This document shows positions 47,186 to 56,940 of a stretch of 64,000 nt of DNA, one piece after another. The notes beneath the pieces were generated by a model that ran no database searches, was not told the origin of the DNA, and saw only the letters and a list, made by a program, of their open reading frames with translations. Numbering within the stretch: the stretch's first letter is position 1; each line of letters opens with the position of its first letter. Both the position numbers and the translations under genes were made by a program. The stretch is from Breoghania sp. L-A4 (lineage in GTDB: Bacteria > Pseudomonadota > Alphaproteobacteria > Rhizobiales > Stappiaceae), in contig NZ_CP031841.1 of NCBI RefSeq assembly GCF_003432385.1, positions 2,209,579 through 2,273,578 of the forward strand, written 5' to 3'.

Positions 47186-48699
47186 TGAGCGACTGGCCTC
47201 TGCTTTCCATCGTCACCTTCCTGCCGCTCGTCGGCGTTCTCTTCGTGCTTCTCGTCCGCGGCGACGATGAAGGCGCGCGCGAGAACATCCGCCGCGTGGC
47301 GCTGATCACCACCAGCTTCACGTTCATCGTGTCGCTGTTCATCTGGGGCGGCTTCGATTCCGCTAACCCCGGCTTCCAGATGGTGGAGAACAAGGACTGG
47401 CTCGGCGGCTCCATCAGCTACCGGATGGGTGTCGACGGCATCTCCATGCTGTTCGTCATTCTCACCACCTTCCTGATGCCCTTCTGCATCCTGGCGAGCT
47501 GGAATTCGATCCAGGTCCGCCTCAAGGAATACATGATCGCCTTCCTGGTGCTGGAAGCGCTGATGATCGGCGTGTTCTGCGCGCTCGACATCGTGGTGTT
47601 CTATGTGTTCTTCGAGGCCGGCCTGATCCCGATGTTCATCATCATCGGCGTGTGGGGCGGCAAGCGGCGCGTCTACGCCTCCTTCAAGTTCTTCCTCTAC
47701 ACGCTGCTCGGCTCGGTTCTCATGCTGATCGCCATCATGGGGATGTACTGGGACGCGGGTACGACGGATATCGTCGAACTGCTCAATCATCCGTTCCCGC
47801 CGGAAATGCAGATGTGGCTGTGGATCGCCTTCTTCACCTCGTTTGCGGTGAAGATGCCGATGTGGCCGGTTCACACCTGGCTGCCGGACGCGCACGTGGA
47901 GGCGCCGACCGCTGGTTCCGTCATCCTGGCCGCGATCCTGCTGAAAATGGGCGGCTACGGTTTCCTGCGCTTCTCGATCCCGATGTTTCCGGAAGCCTCG
48001 GAGTATTTCGCGCCGTTCGTGTTCACCCTGTCGGTGATCGCCATCATCTACACCTCGCTGGTGGCGCTGGCGCAGACCGACATCAAGAAGCTGATCGCCT
48101 ATTCCTCGGTCGCGCACATGGGCTTTGTGACCATGGGCCTGTTCACCATGACGGTGCAGGGTGTGCAGGGCGGCATCTTCCAGATGCTCTCGCACGGCAT
48201 CGTCTCCGGCGCGCTGTTCCTTTGCGTCGGCGTGATCTATGACCGCATGCACACCCGCGAGATCTCCGCCTACGGCGGGCTGGTCAACCGGATGCCGTGG
48301 TATGCGGTGGCGTTCCTGATCTTCACCATGGCCAACGTCGGCCTGCCGGGCACCTCGGGCTTCGTCGGCGAGTTTCTCACGCTGATGGGCGCGTTCGAGG
48401 TCAACACCTGGGTGGCGATGTTCGCGACCACCGGCGTGGTCCTGTCCGCGGCCTATGCGTTGTGGCTCTACCGGCGGGTGATGTTCGGCGCGCTGGACAA
48501 GGACAGCCTGAAATCGATGCTCGATCTCAGCTTGCGCGAGAAGGTGATCATCGTGCCGCTGGTCGTGCTGACCATCTTCTTCGGCTTCTATCCGATGCCG
48601 ATCCTGGATGTGACCGCCGCGTCGGTCGACAACCTGGTGACCAAATATCACGCGGCGATCGAACTGGCCGGACACGCGGCCGCCGTGACGACGCACTGA
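47185..48699 (+). CDS. nuoM: NADH-quinone oxidoreductase subunit M
   Basis: This antiporter-like membrane subunit has 504 aa. The conserved Glu is in [20 protein letters not shown], and [31 protein letters not shown] and [15 protein letters not shown] are intact. It begins in the TGATG overlap with nuoL. A 115-bp spacer follows before nuoN. Confidence 0.95.
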   Translation: MSDWPLLSIVTFLPLVGVLFVLLVRGDDEGARENIRRVALITTSFTFIVSLFIWGGFDSANPGFQMVENKDWLGGSISYRMGVDGISMLFVILTTFLMPFCILASWNSIQVRLKEYMIAFLVLEALMIGVFCALDIVVFYVFFEAGLIPMFIIIGVWGGKRRVYASFKFFLYTLLGSVLMLIAIMGMYWDAGTTDIVELLNHPFPPEMQMWLWIAFFTSFAVKMPMWPVHTWLPDAHVEAPTAGSVILAAILLKMGGYGFLRFSIPMFPEASEYFAPFVFTLSVIAIIYTSLVALAQTDIKKLIAYSSVAHMGFVTMGLFTMTVQGVQGGIFQMLSHGIVSGALFLCVGVIYDRMHTREISAYGGLVNRMPWYAVAFLIFTMANVGLPGTSGFVGEFLTLMGAFEVNTWVAMFATTGVVLSAAYALWLYRRVMFGALDKDSLKSMLDLSLREKVIIVPLVVLTIFFGFYPMPILDVTAASVDNLVTKYHAAIELAGHAAAVTTH

Positions 48700-48814
48700 C
48701 AATGCGCCGGGACCGCCCGGCGCAGATTTTTGAAACGACCGGCCGGCGGCGCATTCGGGCAGACCCCCGAAGGCACCCACGGACCACAGCACTGGAACAC
48801 GGGACCTAGCAGCG

Positions 48815-50254
48815 ATGCAGCCTGAGATTTATCTTCTGCCCGACCTGATGCCGGCCCTGCCGGAGCTGTTCCTGGCCGGTGGCGCCATGGTGCTGCTGAT
48901 GATCGGCGTCTTCGGCGGACAGCGTTCGACGCCGGTGGTCACCGGCATGGCGATCGCGCTCCTGGCGCTGGCCGGCGTGCTGCTCCTGGTGCTGCAGGAC
49001 GGCGCGACGTTCGAGAACGCCTTCGCGCTCGACGGCTTCGCCCGCTTCATGAAGCTGCTGGTGCTGATCGGATCGGCGCTGGCGATCGCCATGTCGGTGG
49101 CGTTTGCGCGCGGCCAGTCGTTTGACCGCTTCGAGTATCCGATCCTCATCCTCATCGCCACGCTGGGCATGCTGCTGATGATCTCGGCGACCGACATGAT
49201 CGCGGTCTATCTCGGTCTCGAGCTGCAGAGCCTGGCGCTCTATGTGGTCGCCGCCATCAACCGCGATTCCATCCGCTCCACGGAAGCCGGCCTGAAGTAC
49301 TTCGTCCTCGGCGCGCTGTCCTCGGGCATGCTGCTCTATGGCATGTCGCTGGTCTACGGCTTCACCGGCCAGACCGGGTTCGCCGCGATCGCGCAGTCGC
49401 TGACGCTGGAAGGCGGCTCGCTCGGGCTGACCGTCGGTCTCGTCTTCGTGCTCGCCGGCATGGCCTTCAAGATCTCCGCCGTGCCGTTCCACATGTGGAC
49501 GCCTGACGTTTACGAGGGCGCGCCGACGCCGGTCACCGCGTTTTTCGCCGCGGCCCCGAAGATCGCCGCCATCGCCATGCTGACGCGCATCGTCATCAGC
49601 GCGTTCGAGCCGGTGGCGCTGGAATGGCAGCAGATCATCGTCTTCGTCTCCATCGCCTCCATGGCGCTGGGCGCGTTCGCGGCCATCGGCCAGAACAATA
49701 TCAAGCGCCTGATGGCCTATTCGTCGATCGGTCACATGGGGTTCGCGCTCGTCGGCCTCGCCGCCGCCAGCAAGGCGGGGGTGCAGGGCGTGATCGTCTA
49801 CATGGCGATCTATCTGGCGATGACGCTCGGGGCGTTCGCCTGCATTCTCGCGATGCGCCGCAAGGACGGCATGGTCGAGGACATCTCCGATCTGGCGGGT
49901 CTGTCGCGCAACAATCCGATGATGGCGTTCCTGCTGGCAATGATCATGTTCTCGTTGGCCGGCATTCCGCCGCTGGCCGGATTCTTCGGCAAGTTCTACG
50001 TCTTCCTGGCCGCCGTCGAGGCGGAGCTTTATGGTCTCGCCGTGATCGGCGTGCTGACCTCGGTCGTTGGCGCCTATTATTACCTGCGCATCGTCAAGAT
50101 CATGTATTTTGACGAGCCGGAGGGTTCCTTCGTGCCGATGCCCGGCGAATTGAAGGTGGTGCTGGGCGCGAGCGGCGCGTTCGTGCTGTTCTTCGTCGTC
50201 TTCGCCGGCCCGCTGGTCAGCGCTGCGGAGACGGCCGCGAAGACGTTCTTCTAG
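48815..50254 (+). CDS. nuoN: NADH-quinone oxidoreductase subunit N
   Basis: This third antiporter-like subunit (479 aa) closes the nuo operon. The motifs [41 protein letters not shown] and [17 protein letters not shown] are intact. birA starts four bases after its stop, so transcription probably continues into the next three genes. Confidence 0.95.
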   Translation: MQPEIYLLPDLMPALPELFLAGGAMVLLMIGVFGGQRSTPVVTGMAIALLALAGVLLLVLQDGATFENAFALDGFARFMKLLVLIGSALAIAMSVAFARGQSFDRFEYPILILIATLGMLLMISATDMIAVYLGLELQSLALYVVAAINRDSIRSTEAGLKYFVLGALSSGMLLYGMSLVYGFTGQTGFAAIAQSLTLEGGSLGLTVGLVFVLAGMAFKISAVPFHMWTPDVYEGAPTPVTAFFAAAPKIAAIAMLTRIVISAFEPVALEWQQIIVFVSIASMALGAFAAIGQNNIKRLMAYSSIGHMGFALVGLAAASKAGVQGVIVYMAIYLAMTLGAFACILAMRRKDGMVEDISDLAGLSRNNPMMAFLLAMIMFSLAGIPPLAGFFGKFYVFLAAVEAELYGLAVIGVLTSVVGAYYYLRIVKIMYFDEPEGSFVPMPGELKVVLGASGAFVLFFVVFAGPLVSAAETAAKTFF

Positions 50255-50257
50255 GGC

Positions 50258-51061
50258 ATGCAGGCATCAGGAGGACCCATCGCTATCGCATCGGCGCCAC
50301 GCTTCCGGCGGCTGCATCTCGATACGGTGGGTTCGACCAACATCAATGCGTTCGAAGCGGCGCGCGGCGGCGACGCGGGCGATCTCTGGATTACCGCGTC
50401 CATGCAGGAGCAGGGCCGGGGCCGGCGCGGCCGGGCCTGGGTATCGGAGCGCGGCAATCTCTACGCGTCGCTGCTGCTGATCGATCCGGGTCCGCGTGAA
50501 AAACTCGGTGAGTTGCCGATGGTCTGCGCCGTGGCGCTGGCCGATGCGGTGGAAGCCGCGACCGGCAGTCACGGACTCGTGCGGCTGAAATGGCCCAACG
50601 ACCTGCTGGTCGATGATGCCAAGATCTCGGGCATCTTGCTGGAATCGGAGACGTTGGGTGATGGGCGATGCGCCGTTGTCTGCGGCTTTGGCGTCAATTG
50701 CGCGCATCATCCGGATCCCGAGAACTATCGGGCTACGGATTTGACCGAACTGGGATTTTTGATCCCGCCGGACCATCTGTTCGACAGGCTGGCGTCCGCG
50801 ATGCGGGCGCGCCTGGCTCAATGGTCCAAGGGCGCCGGCTTTGGCGCGATCCGGGAAAGCTGGATCGCCCGCGCCGCGCGTCTGGGCGAACACGTGACAA
50901 TTCGTCTGGGTGACACCACATATGAGGGCATCTTCCGCACAATCGATGAAGATGGCCGTCTCGTCCTGACCCAAGGGGACGGGAGCGAACGACGTATTTC
51001 GGCGGGAGACCTGTTCTTTCCGACCGCGAAAAAGATAAGTGCCGAAAGGGCCAATACATGA
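50258..51061 (+). CDS. birA: Biotin--[acetyl-CoA-carboxylase] ligase
   Basis: This enzyme joins biotin to a lysine on carboxylases (267 aa). The biotinyl-AMP loop is QEQGRGRRGRAWVS, followed by NLYASLLL, the lysine region VRLKWPNDLLVDDAKISGILLE, and GFGVNCAHHP. It lacks the N-terminal DNA-binding domain of the E. coli type, so it is a ligase only. It directly follows nuoN, as in many Rhizobiales, and overlaps the next gene by four bases (ATGA). Confidence 0.93.
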   Translation: MQASGGPIAIASAPRFRRLHLDTVGSTNINAFEAARGGDAGDLWITASMQEQGRGRRGRAWVSERGNLYASLLLIDPGPREKLGELPMVCAVALADAVEAATGSHGLVRLKWPNDLLVDDAKISGILLESETLGDGRCAVVCGFGVNCAHHPDPENYRATDLTELGFLIPPDHLFDRLASAMRARLAQWSKGAGFGAIRESWIARAARLGEHVTIRLGDTTYEGIFRTIDEDGRLVLTQGDGSERRISAGDLFFPTAKKISAERANT

Positions 51062-52728
51062 GTGACACTGCCGAACTGGTTTTCCTCCCGCTTGGCGGCG
51101 TCGGTGAAATCGGAATGAACATGGGCCTCTACGGCCTTGGCCCTGAAAAGGACCGCCGCTGGCTGATGGTCGATTGCGGGGTTTCCTTCGGTGGCCCGGA
51201 TCTTCCGGGCATCGATCTGGTGTTTCCCGACATCAAATTCATCGAGGCGCATCTCGACCGGCTGGATGGCATCGTCATCACCCACGCGCACGAGGATCAC
51301 TACGGCGCCATTCTGGAGCTGTGGCCGCGTCTGAAGGCGCCGCTGTACATGACTCCGTTCACCGCCGGCCTGCTGAAGGCCAAGTCGCATGGCGAACGCG
51401 GCGTCACCATCGACATTCCCGTCACCGTGGTGCAGCAGGGCGAGCGCTTCAACGTCGGCCCATTCAACATCGAGATGGTGGCGATGTCGCATTCCATCCC
51501 CGAACCTTGCGCTCTGGCGATCCGCACGTCGGCGGGCACCATCCTGCATTCGGGTGACTGGAAGATCGATCCGGAGCCGGGCGTCGGCCTCCCGATCGAT
51601 CTCAAGCGGCTCGGCGAAATCGGTGACGAGGGCGTGCTGGCGATGGTCAGCGATTCCACCAACGCGCTGCGCGAGGGTGTGAGCCCGTCGGAGACCGAGG
51701 TCGTCAAGTCGCTCACCGAGATCATCCGCGGCGCCAAGAACCGCGTGGCGGTGACCACATTCGCCTCCAACGTGGCGCGTCTGCGCGGCGTGGCGCTGGC
51801 CGCCGAGGCTTGCGACCGCGAGGTGGTTGTCGTCGGACGCGCCATGCGCCGCACGCTGGACGTGGCCGACGAACTGGGCCTGCTCAAGGGACTGAGGCCG
51901 TTCCTGGAGGAAGACGCCTACGGCTATCTGCCGCGCGACAAGGTGCTGCTGCTGTGCACCGGCAGTCAGGGCGAGGCGCGCGCGGCACTCGCCCGCATCG
52001 CCAATGACGATCACCGCACGGTGACGCTGAACCAGGGCGACATGGTGATCTTTTCCTCGCGCACCATTCCCGGCAACGAGAAGGTCGTGGGCGAGATCGT
52101 CAACGGCCTGGTGGTGCGCGGCATCGAGGTCGTCACCGACCGCGACGGACTGGTGCATGTCTCCGGCCATCCGCGTCTGGGCGAAATGAAGACGCTGTAC
52201 GAACTGATCCGGCCGCAGATCGCGGTTCCGGTGCACGGCGAGCCGCTGCACCTGAACGCGCATGCCAAGTTCGCCCGCGCGCAGGGCGTCAACGAAGTGG
52301 TCGTCGGCTACAACGGCGACGTGATCCGGCTGAAGGCGGGCGCGGCGAAGGTCACCGGCGATGTCCATTCAGGCCAGATGGTCAAGGATGGCACCATGCT
52401 GCTGAGCCCCGAGACCTGCGGCGTGCGCGACCGCCTGCGGCTGTCGTTCGCGGGCGTGGTGACGGCCAGCGTGGTCATCGACAAGGCCGGCAACATGGTC
52501 TGCGAGCCGGATGCGGTGGCCATCGGCCTGCCGGATCTGGATGCGGACGGCGAATTGTTCGAGGACGTGATCGTCGACGCCATCGAGAGCGCCATCGAGA
52601 GCATCCCGAAGAAGCGCCGGCGCGATCCGGAGCTGGTGCGCGAAGCCTCCCGCCGGGCGGCGCGCGCGGCCGTGCTGGAACGCTGGGGCAAAAAGCCGCT
52701 TTGCCACGTCATGGTCGCCGTCGTATGA
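51058..52728 (+). CDS. rnj: Ribonuclease J
   Basis: This metallo-beta-lactamase-fold ribonuclease (556 aa) has endonuclease and 5'-3' exonuclease activity and functions in mRNA and rRNA processing. The zinc motif HAHEDHYGA is in the N-terminal domain, with AMSHSIPEPCALAI and HSGDWKIDPEP further on. The beta-CASP region includes FASNVARLRGVA and GSQGEARAALARIA. The C-terminal domain is shorter than in Firmicutes. It is coupled to birA. Confidence 0.93.
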   Translation: MSDTAELVFLPLGGVGEIGMNMGLYGLGPEKDRRWLMVDCGVSFGGPDLPGIDLVFPDIKFIEAHLDRLDGIVITHAHEDHYGAILELWPRLKAPLYMTPFTAGLLKAKSHGERGVTIDIPVTVVQQGERFNVGPFNIEMVAMSHSIPEPCALAIRTSAGTILHSGDWKIDPEPGVGLPIDLKRLGEIGDEGVLAMVSDSTNALREGVSPSETEVVKSLTEIIRGAKNRVAVTTFASNVARLRGVALAAEACDREVVVVGRAMRRTLDVADELGLLKGLRPFLEEDAYGYLPRDKVLLLCTGSQGEARAALARIANDDHRTVTLNQGDMVIFSSRTIPGNEKVVGEIVNGLVVRGIEVVTDRDGLVHVSGHPRLGEMKTLYELIRPQIAVPVHGEPLHLNAHAKFARAQGVNEVVVGYNGDVIRLKAGAAKVTGDVHSGQMVKDGTMLLSPETCGVRDRLRLSFAGVVTASVVIDKAGNMVCEPDAVAIGLPDLDADGELFEDVIVDAIESAIESIPKKRRRDPELVREASRRAARAAVLERWGKKPLCHVMVAVV

Positions 52729-52768
52729 CGGCGCGCGGCTGACGGGAAGTCTTGCTGAGGAGTTGCCG

Positions 52769-53173
52769 ATGATCGGACGTCTCAACCACGTGGCCATCGC
52801 CGTCCCCGACATGGAGGCGGCGGTCGCCGTCTACCGCGACACGCTGGGGGCGCATGTCTCCCAGGCGGTGCCGCAGCCCGACCACGGCGTCATGACGGTG
52901 TTTGTCGAGCTGCCCAACACGAAGATCGAGTTTCTCGAGCCCCTGGGCGCGGACTCCCCGATCGCGAAATTCCTGGAACGCAACCCGTCCGGCGGTATCC
53001 ATCACCTGTGCTATGAGGTCGAGGACATCATCGCGGCGCGTGATGAGCTGAAGGCCGCGGGCGCGCGGGTGCTGGGCGACGGCGAGCCGAAGATCGGCGC
53101 GCACGGCAAGCCGGTGCTGTTTCTGCATCCCAAGGATTTCCTCGGCACGCTGACCGAACTCGAACAAGTCTGA
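52769..53173 (+). CDS. mce: Methylmalonyl-CoA epimerase
   Basis: This vicinal-oxygen-chelate enzyme (134 aa) interconverts the R and S forms of methylmalonyl-CoA. It shows NHVAIAVPDMEAAVAVY near the N-terminus, NPSGGIHHLCYEVEDI in the middle and KPVLFLHPKDFLGTLTELEQ at the end; His and Glu residues at these places bind the metal. GAGG precedes ATG 52769. Its position after RNase J is typical for Rhizobiales. Confidence 0.92.
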   Translation: MIGRLNHVAIAVPDMEAAVAVYRDTLGAHVSQAVPQPDHGVMTVFVELPNTKIEFLEPLGADSPIAKFLERNPSGGIHHLCYEVEDIIAARDELKAAGARVLGDGEPKIGAHGKPVLFLHPKDFLGTLTELEQV

Positions 53174-53189
53174 GACGAAAGAGCGACCG

Positions 53190-53456
53190 ATGGCCCTTGG
53201 CAGCATGCTGGCGATCTATTTTATCATCTGGTGGCTGGTGCTCTTCGCGGTGCTGCCCTTCGGCGTGAAAAGCCAGGAGGAGGCGGGTGACGCCATCGAA
53301 CCCGGCTCCATGCCCGGCGCGCCGAGCCGCCCGATGCTGGCGCGCAAGGCGGTCGCCACCACGATCGTCTCCGCTATCATTTTCGCCGCCGTCTACTGGT
53401 TGCTGGTCTATTCGGGCCTGACGCTGGACGACGTGCCGATTCCGGGACGGTTCTGA
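53190..53456 (+). CDS. DUF1467-family small membrane protein
   Basis: This 88-aa protein has two membrane segments: AIYFIIWWLVLFAVLPFGV at the N-terminus and TTIVSAIIFAAVYWLLVY near the end. The region between contains GDAIEPGSMPGAP, typical of DUF1467 proteins. The family is confined to alphaproteobacteria and usually sits next to mce and proS, as here. The function is unknown. Confidence 0.85.
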   Translation: MALGSMLAIYFIIWWLVLFAVLPFGVKSQEEAGDAIEPGSMPGAPSRPMLARKAVATTIVSAIIFAAVYWLLVYSGLTLDDVPIPGRF

Positions 53457-53544
53457 GCGACGGCGGGCTGCATGGAGGCAGGCGCTCGTCAACATTGATC
53501 GGGAGGCGTGCCCAGGATCGCGCCAACGTCCGGGGATGTCGCCG

Positions 53545-53664
53545 ATCCTTCGAGACGCCGTCTTCGACGGCTCCTCAGGATGACGTTATCATGTTGATAT
53601 ATTTGTGAAATCGCCACACGTTCAACGTCATCCTGAGGAGGCTCGAAGGGCCGTCTCGAAGGAT
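53545..53664. repeat. Inverted-repeat element, copy 2 of 2
   Basis: This is homologous to 13651-13771 in the opposite orientation, with the same ATCCTTCGAGACG / CGTCTCGAAGGAT-type ends and a related AT-rich core. It lies between the DUF1467 gene and the convergent 53739 gene. The remaining parts of the 282-bp gap show nothing. Confidence 0.7.
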
Positions 53665-53738
53665 CGGCGGAACATTCGGCCCAGCCTCCACCTCTTGTTG
53701 CTTCCGATCTTCGGGCAGAGGTTCGAGCACCTCCCGCC

Positions 53739-54158
53739 TCAGCAATTGGTGCGGTAGGTGAAGACCAGTTCGTCGCTGCGCATCCGGCCCGTCGGGCGGC
53801 ACTGGCGTTGCGACTCGCGGGTGCCGCGCACCACGACCCGCAGCGGGTTGGAATACACCGGACCCTCGACCCGGTATTCCAGCGGCTCGCCGGGACAGTA
53901 TTTCGAAAACACCCGCGCCAGCCCCTCGTACCAGTCGCCGCGCTTGGTGCCGTTGAACAGCAGCGTGCCGCGCCGCACGCCGGCGTTGCGCAGGCTGGGC
54001 TTGGGATTCTCGTAAGTGAACCAGCGCTGGTTGCCCTGTGCCTGCAGCCGCATCAGCGAGCCGTTGTGGTCCCAGCAAGAATCGGCCTGCGCGGCCTGCG
54101 CGCCGAGCGCGCTGAGCAATGCCGCGATCACAACGGCGCGTCCAAAATGTCTTTTCAT
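53739..54158 (-). CDS. Small secreted Cys-containing protein, unknown family
   Basis: This 139-aa protein has a clear signal peptide (MKRHFGRAVVIAALLSALGAQAAQA, then DSCWDHNGS) and a mature part of about 114 residues with four Cys, so disulfide bonds are likely. A motif such as FTYENPKPSLRNAGVRRGTLLFNG is visible. The start is 54158; an ATG three bases upstream is also possible, and GGGGG precedes both. It resembles hypothetical periplasmic proteins of Rhizobiales. I do not assign a function. Confidence 0.7.
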   Translation of the reverse strand: MKRHFGRAVVIAALLSALGAQAAQADSCWDHNGSLMRLQAQGNQRWFTYENPKPSLRNAGVRRGTLLFNGTKRGDWYEGLARVFSKYCPGEPLEYRVEGPVYSNPLRVVVRGTRESQRQCRPTGRMRSDELVFTYRTNC

Positions 54159-54345
54159 CATAACCCCCAGGTTGTTGGCGCAGTTTAGCGACTCTTTTCT
54201 CGGCGGAAGGGACCGCCGCAAACCCCGTCGTCGGGCGCCCAAGATGCGGAGACGTTTGATGCGGGCTTTCGGGCGCGCAAGCCGTTGTATAGATTGCCGT
54301 TGCGACAGGTGTTTCGCCTGGCGCGGGACAATTTTGGGGGGTGTC

Positions 54346-54693
54346 ATGAAAAACTGGATGTCGAAACGCCGGGCGGCCGGAATTCTCGTCTGTGGCCTGC
54401 TATCGGGCGGCCTGGCCGCACCGGCGGCGGCGGAAGACCTGTTGCTTGTGCTGCAGAACACGTCTTCGGTCACGATCACCGAGTTCTATACGTCGCCGGC
54501 CGATGTGGACGAGTGGGAAGAGGACGTCTTCGCGGACGGGGTGCTGCCGTCCGGCAACGAGGTGGAGGTGACGATTTCGGACGGGCGCACGCAATGCGTC
54601 TACGACATCCGCATCATCACCGACGATGGCGACGATATCGAGGACCGGGGCGTCGATCTCTGCGAGACCGGCACGTATACGTTTACGGATTGA
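54346..54693 (+). CDS. Small secreted acidic protein, unknown family
   Basis: This 115-aa protein is exported (signal peptide with GILVCGLLSGGLAAPAAA, cleavage before EDLLL). The mature part is strongly acidic (DVDEWEEDVFADG, then DDGDDIEDRGVDLCE) and has two Cys. The pattern NTSSVTITEFYTSPADVDEWEEDV is seen in a family of short periplasmic proteins of alphaproteobacteria. GGGGGG stands before ATG 54346. No function is known. Confidence 0.75.
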   Translation: MKNWMSKRRAAGILVCGLLSGGLAAPAAAEDLLLVLQNTSSVTITEFYTSPADVDEWEEDVFADGVLPSGNEVEVTISDGRTQCVYDIRIITDDGDDIEDRGVDLCETGTYTFTD

Positions 54694-54912
54694 TCGCGAA
54701 GTTCGCGCCCGCCGCGTGACGGCTGCCTCGTGCGGATACGGTTCGCGCGGGGCCGGCCCGGACCCTGTGTGTCACGAGAGCTGTTGCCGTTGCTGTCACA
54801 AATCCGTTTTATTGTTGGAATATAGGTGTTTGCGCTGACGGGCGGATTCAGAGAGGCAAGCCGGCAAGCGCCATGAACCGGCCGGCGCGGTGAATCGGGT
54901 GGCCGCAAAAAG

Positions 54913-54942
54913 GCAAAAAAAAGCAAGGCACAAGGCCTTGCG
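54913..54942 (-). terminator. Strong Rho-independent terminator on the minus strand
   Basis: GCAAGGC (54923-54929) and GCCTTGC (54935-54941) form a stem. On the minus strand the stem is followed by a run of eight T. No annotated minus-strand gene lies directly upstream, so it must end some other transcript. Confidence 0.75.
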
Positions 54943-55115
54943 TTTGTAGTTCCGCGTCCAACAACTCCCTAAATCCCTACGAAGGCTTGGATTGTCTCAT
55001 CGTAGAAACGGCTGCAACCCGAAGGTGCGCCAGAGAGCTCTTCCTCCCAAGACTCAGACCGCGATGCCTCATTTGGGATCAGTCCCTTGCGGGTCGATCC
55101 CTTATTATTGCCCGT
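54913..55115 (-). ncRNA. Candidate structured small RNA or short gene upstream of proS
   Basis: Reading the minus strand from about 55115, the segment holds several stems: GGGATC/GATCCC, then CTACGA/TCGTAG, and finally the T-tailed terminator. A promoter-like TTGGTG-N17-CGATAT precedes it. Two short frames cross it. One of 31 codons starts with ATG near 55070; another, without a good start, ends FYDETIQAFVGI at 54969. No RNA family signature that I know (tmRNA, RNase P, SRP, 6S) is evident. The 5' end is approximate. Confidence 0.4.
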
Positions 55116-55328
55116 ACGATATCGCAACGATTTCCTATTGTCACCAAATTGTGCGTTCCTGCACAAAATTTTTGCACATTTGATATTGGTGAAAATTACA
55201 TCGCTCCTCCCGGGTGACCCCGCCAGGCTGCGGAAAGCCGCACGGGAGCCGGAACGAGGGCTTGTGTTTTGCGCGGTCATGCGGTCACCTCCGATCGTGT
55301 GCCGCGAAAACCAGAAAAGAGCTGCTTG

Positions 55329-56666
55329 ATGCGCCTGTCCCAATATTTCCTGCCGATCCTCAAAGAGACGCCCAAGGAAGCCGAAATCGTCTCGCACCGC
55401 CTGATGCTGCGCGCGGGCCTGATCCGTCAGCAGTCCGCCGGAATCTATTCCTGGCTGCCGCTGGGCTACAAGGTTCTGCGCAAGATCGAGCAGATCGTGC
55501 GCGAGGAGCAGGATCGCGCCGGTGCGGTCGAACTCTTGATGCCGACGATCCAGTCCGCCGATCTGTGGCGCGAGAGCGGGCGCTACGAAGCCTACGGCAA
55601 GGAGATGCTGCGCATCACCGACCGGCACGACCGCGACATGCTTTACGGGCCGACCAACGAGGAGATGATCACCGAGATCTTCCGCTCCTACGTGCGCTCC
55701 TACAAGGAACTGCCGCTCAACCTCTATCACATGCAGTGGAAGTTCCGCGACGAGGTGCGCCCGCGCTTCGGCATCATGCGCGGACGCGAGTTCCTGATGA
55801 AGGACGCCTATTCGTTCGACGTCACCAAGGAGCAGGCGGTCGAGGCCTACAACCGGATGTTTGTCGCCTATCTGCGCACCTACAAGCGCATGGGTCTTAC
55901 CGCGATCCCGATGCGCGCGGAAACCGGTCCCATCGGCGGCGACCTGAGCCACGAGTTCATCGTCCTGGCCGACACCGGCGAGAGCGGTGTCTTCTGCCAC
56001 GCAGATCTGCTCGACAAGCCGATTCCCGGTGACGACGTCGACTTCCGCGGCGATCTCAGCGGGATTGTTGCCGACTGGACCTCGCTCTATGCCGCGACCG
56101 AGGACATGATCGACATGAAGGAGTTCGAGGCCACGGTTCCGGAAGACAAGCGCATCGCCGCGCGCGGCATCGAGGTCGGCCAGACCTTCTATTTCGGCAC
56201 CAAATACTCCGAGCCGATGGGCGCGAAGGTAACGACGTCGGACGGCACGGACGTGCCCGTGCACATGGGGTCCTATGGCGTCGGCGTGTCGCGGGTGCTT
56301 GGTGCGATCATCGAGGCCAGCCACGACGACAACGGCATCATTTGGCCGCAATCGGTCGCTCCTTTCGACGTCGGACTAATCAATCTGAAATCAGGCGACC
56401 AGGCGACCGACGCGGCGTGCGAGGGGCTCTACGAACAACTGACCAACGCCGGGCTGGATGTCCTTTACGACGACACCGATCAGCGCGCCGGGGCGAAGTT
56501 CGCCACGATGGATCTCATCGGTTTGCCGTGGCAGCTGGTGGCCGGTCCGCGTGGACTGGCCTCGGGTGAGGTCGAGCTGAAGAGCCGCACCGGCGGCGAG
56601 CGCGAGACGATGACGCTGGAGGCCGCGGTCGCCAAGCTCATTGCCTGCGCCGGTCCCGACAAATAG
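55329..56666 (+). CDS. proS: Prolyl-tRNA synthetase
   Basis: This class II aminoacyl-tRNA synthetase charges tRNA-Pro (445 aa). The motifs are [23 protein letters not shown], the motif 2 region [31 protein letters not shown], and motif 3 [18 protein letters not shown]. It has only a short sequence where the E. coli type has the large editing insertion, as is usual in alphaproteobacteria. ATG 55329 gives the usual start [15 protein letters not shown]. Confidence 0.95.
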   Translation: MRLSQYFLPILKETPKEAEIVSHRLMLRAGLIRQQSAGIYSWLPLGYKVLRKIEQIVREEQDRAGAVELLMPTIQSADLWRESGRYEAYGKEMLRITDRHDRDMLYGPTNEEMITEIFRSYVRSYKELPLNLYHMQWKFRDEVRPRFGIMRGREFLMKDAYSFDVTKEQAVEAYNRMFVAYLRTYKRMGLTAIPMRAETGPIGGDLSHEFIVLADTGESGVFCHADLLDKPIPGDDVDFRGDLSGIVADWTSLYAATEDMIDMKEFEATVPEDKRIAARGIEVGQTFYFGTKYSEPMGAKVTTSDGTDVPVHMGSYGVGVSRVLGAIIEASHDDNGIIWPQSVAPFDVGLINLKSGDQATDAACEGLYEQLTNAGLDVLYDDTDQRAGAKFATMDLIGLPWQLVAGPRGLASGEVELKSRTGGERETMTLEAAVAKLIACAGPDK

Positions 56667-56940
56667 GCCGTATCCCGATGACGGGCGGCTCCTGACATCA
56701 GGCCGTCTCCCGCAGGAGGCGGCCGACCGGCCGCTCCCTTTTGGGGATGCGATTCGCCTGTGGCGACGCATCCGCCGTGGGGAAGCGTGGCCCGGGCGAC
56801 GTGAAGCGTTTGATATGTCGATGCGTTCCAAATGGCTTGCCTACTCGGCAAGATTCAGCTCCAATATGCTGAATTTCAAACAATTTCCGGTGTTGCGGCG
56901 ATATCGCTCCGCTGCCGGTCGCAGCCAGGGAGACGGGCGC

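Larger units (their letters stand above)
54694..55328. other. Intergenic region holding a candidate minus-strand RNA
   Basis: This is 635 bp between the acidic secreted protein and proS. The left part (54694-54900) shows nothing. The part 54913-55120 looks like a minus-strand transcription unit with its own terminator and is listed separately. An AT-rich stretch at 55120-55200 could hold promoters on both strands. Confidence 0.45.
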
